Under the pieces are notes generated by a model. That model did no database searches and was not told the DNA's origin. It saw only the letters and a program-made list of their open reading frames with translations. Below, piece after piece: positions 4,056-8,555 of a DNA stretch of 8,555 bases. The stretch covers positions 1 to 8,555 of the forward strand of contig CALKAR010000045.1 of assembly GCA_937988745.1 (NCBI GenBank), in the 5' to 3' direction. The stretch comes from an uncultured Peptococcaceae bacterium (lineage in GTDB: Bacteria; Bacillota; Limnochordia; Darwinibacteriales; Darwinibacteriaceae). The stretch's first letter is position 1. Every line of letters starts with the position of its first letter. The translations under genes and the position numbers were made by a program.

Positions 4056-5244
4056 AAAAAGAATACTATCAGCAATGATAGACTCCCGTAACGTGTACGG
4101 AGTGGTTCGCAAGCACGGGGAGGCTGATGACTTCTCCGACCTAGCTAAGCTGTTAGTAGACAACATCAAAGAGTACTATGAGCGAGACCCCGATGCCAAA
4201 AAGGTTGACGTGGAATCTCTGAAGGAGCTAATCAAGATAGGTCACCCGAGGCACTACGAGAGATTGCATCGCTTGTTAGATACATTGCCCGAGGTAAGTT
4301 CACCTAACATAGCCAAGATTTGGTTGGAGTTTAAGATTGAGTCAGCTAAGACTAGATTGACAGAAGAGATTCTGTCTGGCAACACAGGCTCCGAAGAGCT
4401 GGATAAGTACAAGGCTCTATTGGCCACTTCTGAGCAGGACATACTTGGCGAGGACGAGGAAGACTTGGTAATGATAGGGGCTCCGATGGATAAAATCTTC
4501 TCGTATTATGAAAAGGATAGCCTGAGCCCCCTATTCCCTTCCTCTCTCAACGAGGTTCTAGGTGGAGGTGTTCCTGATGGTACCAACATTCTAATCTATG
4601 CTACACCAGAGACTGGTAAGACAGCGTTTGCTGTTAACCAAGCGTGTGGTATGGCTAGGTTGGGACACAAGGTGCTATATGTGGGCAACGAAGACCCTGG
4701 GCCATCCATCCTAGCTAGGATAATGAGCAATCTTACAGGTGCTCCTAGGGAAAAGATTCTTGATAATCAAGAGCGGGCGTATGAGTTGGCAGTGGAGCGA
4801 GGGTACAATAATATAATCTTTGCGCCCTTGACTCCCGGCGACTTCCCCACCATTGAGGAGATTGTGGTGGAGCATGATCCCAAGATGGTTATCATTGATC
4901 AGCTTCACAACCTAAACCCAGGGAAATCATTAGGCAAGGTTGAGGAGCTATTCTTCCTAGCAACTCAAGCACGAGAGCTGGGCAAGAGGACTGGCAAGAC
5001 CATAATGAGTTTTACACAGGCAGACGAGAACGCGATCAATAAAAAGATACTCGATATCGGCAACGTGTACTACTCTAATATCGGTGTGCAGCAGGCAATG
5101 GACATCATGATAGGTATTGGGATGAGTTCCGAGGATGCTCGTACCAACATTAGGTACTTATCTCTAACCAAGAACAAACATACAGGAGTTCATGAGCCTA
5201 TAAGGGTACGAATAGATCCACTACTAAGCAGGTTTATGTCGTGA
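4048..5244 (+). CDS. Replicative DNA helicase, DnaB/RecA-fold family
   Basis: This ring helicase would unwind DNA 5'-3' at the fork. The start is TTG 4048 with AGGAGGA seven bases upstream; the first in-frame ATG (residue 10) has no ribosome site. Residues 1-110 form a helical N-terminal region similar in size to the DnaB N-domain/linker. The ATPase core follows. The Walker A loop is ATPETGKT (185-192), with Ala instead of the first Gly. GNED (213-216) carries the catalytic Glu, and VIIDQ (281-285) is Walker B. SFTQAD (321-326) is the sensor-like Gln motif. LTKNKHTG with downstream R386 (373-386) is the KNR-like arginine-finger region typical of phage DnaB relatives. At 398 residues it is shorter than E. 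coli DnaB (471). It overlaps the primase by 8 nt and the polymerase by 4 nt (GTGA), indicating coupled translation. Confidence 0.88.
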   Translation: MAEKRILSAMIDSRNVYGVVRKHGEADDFSDLAKLLVDNIKEYYERDPDAKKVDVESLKELIKIGHPRHYERLHRLLDTLPEVSSPNIAKIWLEFKIESAKTRLTEEILSGNTGSEELDKYKALLATSEQDILGEDEEDLVMIGAPMDKIFSYYEKDSLSPLFPSSLNEVLGGGVPDGTNILIYATPETGKTAFAVNQACGMARLGHKVLYVGNEDPGPSILARIMSNLTGAPREKILDNQERAYELAVERGYNNIIFAPLTPGDFPTIEEIVVEHDPKMVIIDQLHNLNPGKSLGKVEELFFLATQARELGKRTGKTIMSFTQADENAINKKILDIGNVYYSNIGVQQAMDIMIGIGMSSEDARTNIRYLSLTKNKHTGVHEPIRVRIDPLLSRFMS

Positions 5245-7166
5245 ATTATTTACCGGATCATTTTTACAAACCGTATAGAGGAGAGCACAATAATTATATA
5301 GTACTTGACTTTGAGACCACCAACATACTGTACGGAGACGCAGTTGAGGAGTCTAACAAACTTCTCTTGTCTTGTTTTATACTTGGGTGGGACGAATCGG
5401 GCAAGGTTTACCACATTGACGGCGGTGAGTTTGATATACCTGACCTAGTTGAGCTATGCGAGAACAACATTCTAGTTGCTCACAATGCAAAGATGGAATT
5501 AAAGTGGTTATCTAGGGCAGGAATGGATCTCACGAAAGCTAGGGTGTGGTGCACCATGGTAGGAGAGCACGTGATAGCCGGCAACAGGTCTGTTACAAAA
5601 GGACTTGGGGATGTTGCTGAGAGGTACGGGTATGGCACTAAGGAGCCCTACATAGATGCCCTTATGAGGTCAGGAGTATGCCCTAGTAGTATGCCCTTTA
5701 GTTTCGTACTAGACCGGTGTGCCAAGGACGTCTATCAAACGCATAACATCTTCAAAGAGCAGCTCAAGATTATGACCGAGCTAGATCTGCTTGAGGTGAT
5801 GCACACCAGGATGCTATTAACTCCTGTGCTAGCTAGCATCGAGATGCAGGGAATGAAGTTAGATAAGGATAGGGTTACTGAAGAGTTTAACTCTGTACAA
5901 AAAGAGCTAGCCGAGGTGGAACAAGACCTCAATCAGATAACTGGTGGTATTAATCTTAACTCTCCGCTGCAACGAGGGACATTCTTATATGAAACTCTCA
6001 AGTTTAGCGAACCAAAAGATAGGAGAGGCAAACCACTGCGAACCGCATCTGGAGGTTACCGTACAGATACTGGCACAGTAATGAACTTAAAGCCTAGAAA
6101 CAAACGTCAGAGAGAGTTCCTAGACTTGTACTTAAGAAGGGCTAGGCTTAACTCTGACATGGTTAAGACCTTATCAAAGTTCAAGGAGTGTGTTGACAAC
6201 GGAGATTTACTGCATGCCCAGTTCAACCAAGCTATCACTAAGACACACAGGCTATCTAGCAATGGTACAAAGTATAGTTTACAGTTTCAAAACCTCCCTA
6301 GACATTATCGGGACTTGTTTATCCCAAGGGATACAGACAACTATTCGATAGGGGAGGCCGATGGGTCGCAGCTAGAGTTCCGTGTAGCTGTATACTTAGG
6401 GCAAGACCCGCAAGGGTACGAGGACATCGCCAATTCTGTAGACGTACACTCGTATACAGCACAGGTGATAACTGATTCTGGACAACCCACAAGTCGGAAC
6501 GAGGCTAAGGCGCATACCTTTAAGCCTTTGTACGGAGGGAATAGTGGGACAGATGCTGAGGTAGCTTACTACACAGCCTTCAAAGAGAAGTACTGCAAGA
6601 TAACGGAGACACAGGAGAGCTGGAAGCAAGAGGTTCTTAGAAATAAGAAGCTCAGGCTAGCCAGTGGGATGATAGCCTACTGGGAAGACACGATGGTTAC
6701 AGGGTCAGGGTATATTACTAACTCGACCACCATCAGCAACCTTCCCGTGCAGAGCTTAGCCACTGCTGAGATTATTCCTATTGCGGTAGTTGCATTGTGG
6801 TACGGCCTTAAGTATAATAAGATGATGACTACCATCATCAACACTATACATGACTCTGTTGTATATGAGTTACACAAAGACGAGCACGAAGAGGTGAAGG
6901 AGCTATGTAAGAATGCTTTTACTACCATTGTATATACTTATCTGGACAGGGTATACAATATACAATTCAACGTACCACTGGCCGTGGAGATGGCTTCTGG
7001 TACACGATGGGGGTATGATGATGTTCTACCTGAAACTGAGTACGAGGTAGCGCCACCATTCCCACCACCAACTAGAGATAAGGAGGGGAGATTAGATGGC
7101 CAAGAGAATTCAGCAAGCTATGACGACGGGTTCGGAGACCGACCCAAATGGGCTGGGTCAACATGA
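5241..7166 (+). CDS. Family A (Pol I-like) replicative DNA polymerase with 3'-5' exonuclease
   Basis: This is the phage replicase. GTG 5241 overlaps the helicase stop (GTGA); no ATG exists in frame before the first exonuclease motif. The exonuclease has DFET (23-26), HNAKMELKWL (81-90; N82, with E86 where Asp is usual) and CAKDVYQT (160-167; D163, with Arg where a Tyr usually lies four residues before). Polymerase motif A is EADGSQLEFR (372-381; catalytic D374), motif B R419...K423...F427...YG (419-432), motif C TIHDSV (535-540; catalytic D538, Ser where Glu is common). F427 corresponds to E. coli Pol I F762, the nucleotide-selectivity position. The 641-residue length fits T7-like polymerases. 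From about residue 592 there is a proline- and acid-rich tail; its last 23 codons also encode, in another frame, the start of the next gene. Confidence 0.93.
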   Translation: MNYLPDHFYKPYRGEHNNYIVLDFETTNILYGDAVEESNKLLLSCFILGWDESGKVYHIDGGEFDIPDLVELCENNILVAHNAKMELKWLSRAGMDLTKARVWCTMVGEHVIAGNRSVTKGLGDVAERYGYGTKEPYIDALMRSGVCPSSMPFSFVLDRCAKDVYQTHNIFKEQLKIMTELDLLEVMHTRMLLTPVLASIEMQGMKLDKDRVTEEFNSVQKELAEVEQDLNQITGGINLNSPLQRGTFLYETLKFSEPKDRRGKPLRTASGGYRTDTGTVMNLKPRNKRQREFLDLYLRRARLNSDMVKTLSKFKECVDNGDLLHAQFNQAITKTHRLSSNGTKYSLQFQNLPRHYRDLFIPRDTDNYSIGEADGSQLEFRVAVYLGQDPQGYEDIANSVDVHSYTAQVITDSGQPTSRNEAKAHTFKPLYGGNSGTDAEVAYYTAFKEKYCKITETQESWKQEVLRNKKLRLASGMIAYWEDTMVTGSGYITNSTTISNLPVQSLATAEIIPIAVVALWYGLKYNKMMTTIINTIHDSVVYELHKDEHEEVKELCKNAFTTIVYTYLDRVYNIQFNVPLAVEMASGTRWGYDDVLPETEYEVAPPFPPPTRDKEGRLDGQENSASYDDGFGDRPKWAGST

Positions 7167-7533
7167 GGCTGGTGCTAAGCTAGACGCAGGCAAACCACTT
7201 CCTGCCACTGTACTAGGCTCTTTTGGCAGGGCATTAAAGAGCGTCACATTAGTAGGAACTTACGGGGCCAAGAAGTATAGTAAGCACGGATGGCTACACG
7301 TACCAAATGGAGAGGACAGGTACTACGAAGCATTCTTCCGACACCTACTAGACTACATGACAGGAGCATGGTTAGATAAAGAATCTAACATGCCTCATAT
7401 AGACCATGCTATCTGGAACCTATTAGCTCTTCGCGAGCTTCAACTGCGTGGCCAAGAGTACGCAGAGGAGGCGTTGCTAGACAACGCTGTACAAGATAGT
7501 ATTACATTAGCAAATAATTACGAGGATAAATAA
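7096..7533 (+). CDS. dATP/dGTP diphosphohydrolase-like protein (MazG-like, DUF5664 type)
   Basis: It resembles the family annotated as dATP/dGTP diphosphohydrolase N-terminal domain, which converts purine dNTPs to dNMP and pyrophosphate in characterised phage relatives. The visible family features are GAKLDAGK (26-33), a helix with VGTYGAKKY (53-61), GW...NGEDRYYEAFFRH (65-83) and the metal-binding-like end HIDHAIWNLLALREL (101-115). The protein has 145 residues, all soluble and largely helical. The ATG 7096 has AGGAGGGG upstream (7081-7088), and the gene begins inside the last 71 nt of the polymerase. It may adjust dNTP pools for the phage polymerase or recycle host nucleotides. In some phages related enzymes serve replacement of adenine by diaminopurine, but no PurZ or DatZ is visible here. 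The family assignment is from memory of its motifs and enzymatic activity is not proven. Confidence 0.75.
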   Translation: MAKRIQQAMTTGSETDPNGLGQHEAGAKLDAGKPLPATVLGSFGRALKSVTLVGTYGAKKYSKHGWLHVPNGEDRYYEAFFRHLLDYMTGAWLDKESNMPHIDHAIWNLLALRELQLRGQEYAEEALLDNAVQDSITLANNYEDK

Positions 7534-8165
7534 TGCAAGTAACTGGAGTGGTTCAACGAATCCATCAGCGTGGAAATGCAACCAACATCTTAGTAGATGA
7601 TGTGTGGTACGGGTGTGGGTTTAACGGTGTTCCATGCAAAGAAGGTGATCAGGTATCATTCACGTACACTCAGCGAGGTAACTTCAAGAATGTTAACGTT
7701 GCTCAAATGGTCATTGTCGGAAGAGGATCTGGCAACTCCTCTGGACAAGCCAGCCAAAACCAAGGAGGAGGTCAGGGCTATCAAGGAGGCTCGGGCAGCG
7801 CACAAAGAGGAGGCTACCAACGATCTCAAGGAGGTGGAGCAGCAGTTAGCAAAGATGACTATTGGAAACGACGAGAAGAAAAAGACTCTGTAACACAGAA
7901 GACTATTCAGTTCCAAGCGGCACGCAACTCAGCCATCCATGCAACTGAGGCTTTGCTAGCAGCTAATGTGCTAGATCTAGGAAAAGGAAAAGGCAAGCAG
8001 CATCCTGTTGACGTGGCTCTTGATTTTATTGACACATTGACGAGCCGGTATTACAATGATGTTGTTAAACTATCTGAAGGAGAGGATCCCTTCGATGCAC
8101 CAGTCAGCACAGAAGAGTATCAACAGAGCAGTGACGATTACTTCGAGGATGACATTCCTTTTTGA
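7533..8165 (+). CDS. Single-stranded DNA-binding protein (SSB-like) with acidic DDIPF tail
   Basis: This protein likely coats single-stranded DNA at the phage fork and recruits partners. ATG 7533 overlaps the preceding TAA by one base; GAGG lies seven bases upstream. Residues 1-64 alternate like the strands of a small OB-like barrel with several aromatic residues (W25, Y26, F30, F43, Y45, F51). Residues 65-105 are a Gly/Gln/Ser-rich flexible linker. Residues 107-180 form a helical, basic-acidic segment (DYWKRREEKD then two helices) not present in standard bacterial SSB. The tail is acidic and ends DDYFEDDIPF, nearly identical to the DDDIPF tip that bacterial SSB uses to bind helicases, nucleases and primase. 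Position after polymerase and dNTP hydrolase fits a replication role. The fold is inferred from pattern; the tail is seen directly. Confidence 0.82.
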   Translation: MQVTGVVQRIHQRGNATNILVDDVWYGCGFNGVPCKEGDQVSFTYTQRGNFKNVNVAQMVIVGRGSGNSSGQASQNQGGGQGYQGGSGSAQRGGYQRSQGGGAAVSKDDYWKRREEKDSVTQKTIQFQAARNSAIHATEALLAANVLDLGKGKGKQHPVDVALDFIDTLTSRYYNDVVKLSEGEDPFDAPVSTEEYQQSSDDYFEDDIPF

Positions 8166-8179
8166 TCTAGGAGAATAAT

Positions 8180-8326
8180 ATGAAAGTATTAAAATGCAAT
8201 TGTAAGCACGCCTATCAAGATGAGCTTTATGGACACAATATGCGGGCACATAATGTTGTGCCTCAACCATCATCTGTAGAGTATCGGTGCACAGTTTGTA
8301 ACAGTACACGAAAAGAAAAAGAGTAA
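8180..8326 (+). CDS. Small zinc-ribbon-like phage protein, 48 aa
   Basis: ATG 8180 follows AGGAGA (8169-8174) and lies 14 nt after the SSB-like gene. The 48 residues contain C6-x-C8-x-H10 near the start and C37-x2-C40 near the end, separated by about 26 residues with a conserved-looking YGHNMRAHN segment. Two metal-ligand knuckles joined by a loop suggest a zinc ribbon. Small proteins of this pattern (KC.CKH...YG..MR.HN...YRCTVC) are common hypothetical proteins in replication regions of phages as far as I recall. The function is unknown; location between an SSB and an exonuclease suggests nucleic-acid binding or a nuclease accessory role. The tail is Lys/Glu-rich. Confidence 0.75.
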   Translation: MKVLKCNCKHAYQDELYGHNMRAHNVVPQPSSVEYRCTVCNSTRKEKE

Positions 8327-8344
8327 CAGAGAATAGGAGGCCCT

Positions 8345-8555
8345 ATGAATAATGTGGCATTGGTCGATGGAGACATGCTCCTGTATTTAGCAGGGTTCTC
8401 CGCACAAAGAAAAGTATACACTTTACGAGCACAGCACATAAATGGCTACGTATACGAAGAGAGTTTCTACTCCAAGATGGATGCTATGACTGCCAAGGAG
8501 CAAGAGATAGAAGCTTTCGGAGAAGACAAGGTCACCGCCACTATATCAGAATCAA
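8345..8555 (+). CDS. N-terminal part of a probable phage 5'-3' exonuclease (FEN/PIN type)
   Basis: ATG 8345 has AGGAGG four bases upstream (8335-8340); the frame stays open for 70 codons to the window edge, so the gene is truncated there. The start VALVDGDMLLYLAGFSA (4-20) has the strand-plus-DGD pattern of FEN/PIN-type nucleases such as phage T7 gp6-like and Pol I 5'-nuclease domains, where the first Asp binds catalytic metal. The remaining Asp motifs lie outside the window. Such an enzyme removes RNA primers or degrades host DNA during replication. Since the family A polymerase upstream lacks a 5'-nuclease domain, a separate gene is expected. PIN-type ribonucleases share this start, so the exact class is uncertain. 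Confidence 0.6.
   Translation, partial: MNNVALVDGDMLLYLAGFSAQRKVYTLRAQHINGYVYEESFYSKMDAMTAKEQEIEAFGEDKVTATISES

Noticed and set aside
4050..4062. Programmed frameshift joining primase and helicase at the A6 run
   Set aside because: The primase stop TGA ends on the first A of the run, so the run is read only after termination, and the helicase has its own good ribosome site.
3566..4075. 169-codon minus-strand frame opposite the primase gene
   Set aside because: It is antisense to a gene with clear zinc and Toprim motifs. The Ser/Pro-rich product looks like a shadow of codon bias.
7656..7916. 86-codon minus-strand frame opposite the SSB-like gene
   Set aside because: It is antisense to the repetitive glycine linker. 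The Ser/Leu-rich product has no ribosome site or recognisable feature.
1..8555. tRNA genes, CRISPR arrays, insertion sequences, integrase or attachment sites
   Set aside because: I saw no cloverleaf, regularly spaced repeats, transposase motifs or terminal repeats in the window.

Overview
This window is most likely part of a tailed bacteriophage genome, or a close relative of one, carrying its DNA replication module. Every supported gene lies on the + strand. Genes are packed with 1-71 nt overlaps or very short gaps, most have strong Shine-Dalgarno sequences, and several very small unknown ORFs fill the spaces. The core set is a FAD-dependent thymidylate synthase (ThyX type), a zinc-finger/Toprim primase, a DnaB-type helicase, a family A DNA polymerase with 3'-5' exonuclease, a dATP/dGTP diphosphohydrolase-like protein, an SSB-like protein, a small zinc-ribbon-like protein and a likely 5'-3' exonuclease. 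The layout recalls T7-like and SIO1-like podophages, but the primase and helicase are separate genes and no RNA polymerase gene is visible here. No virion, lysis or integration gene is visible, so the phage type and lifestyle remain open. The sigma70-type promoter and Shine-Dalgarno sites indicate a bacterial host.

Left part (1-2878): the window opens inside a gene whose last 31 residues look like the C-terminus of an ATP-grasp ligase. A 360-residue protein of unknown function follows 3 nt later. Next come four tiny ORFs: an acidic 55-mer, a basic Cys-rich 68-mer, a 20-residue membrane-type peptide, and a 52-mer with 18 acidic residues and no Lys or Arg. The unusually long thyX gene closes this part.

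Centre (2879-3179): about 300 nt without a gene. It holds two tandem hairpins, nearly pure A/T tracts, a pair of TTGTAAA-type repeats facing an inverted copy of themselves, and a textbook extended -10 sigma70 promoter (TTGACA, 17 nt, TATAGT). A 17-bp dyad overlaps the -10 and the predicted transcription start. This is the control point for the replication operon and a candidate replication origin.

Right part (3180-8555): primase, helicase, polymerase, dNTP diphosphohydrolase-like, SSB-like, zinc-ribbon mini-protein and the start of an exonuclease form one continuous operon. ThyX and the diphosphohydrolase would shape the nucleotide pool. Primase, helicase, polymerase and SSB would form the replisome, and the exonuclease may remove RNA primers or degrade host DNA. 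The three core replication enzymes start with GTG, TTG and GTG, whereas every other gene starts with ATG.

No clearly new complete system is proven. The best candidates for something undescribed are the ATP-grasp/360-residue gene pair at the left edge, the regulatory/origin region in the centre, and the charged mini-proteins before thyX.
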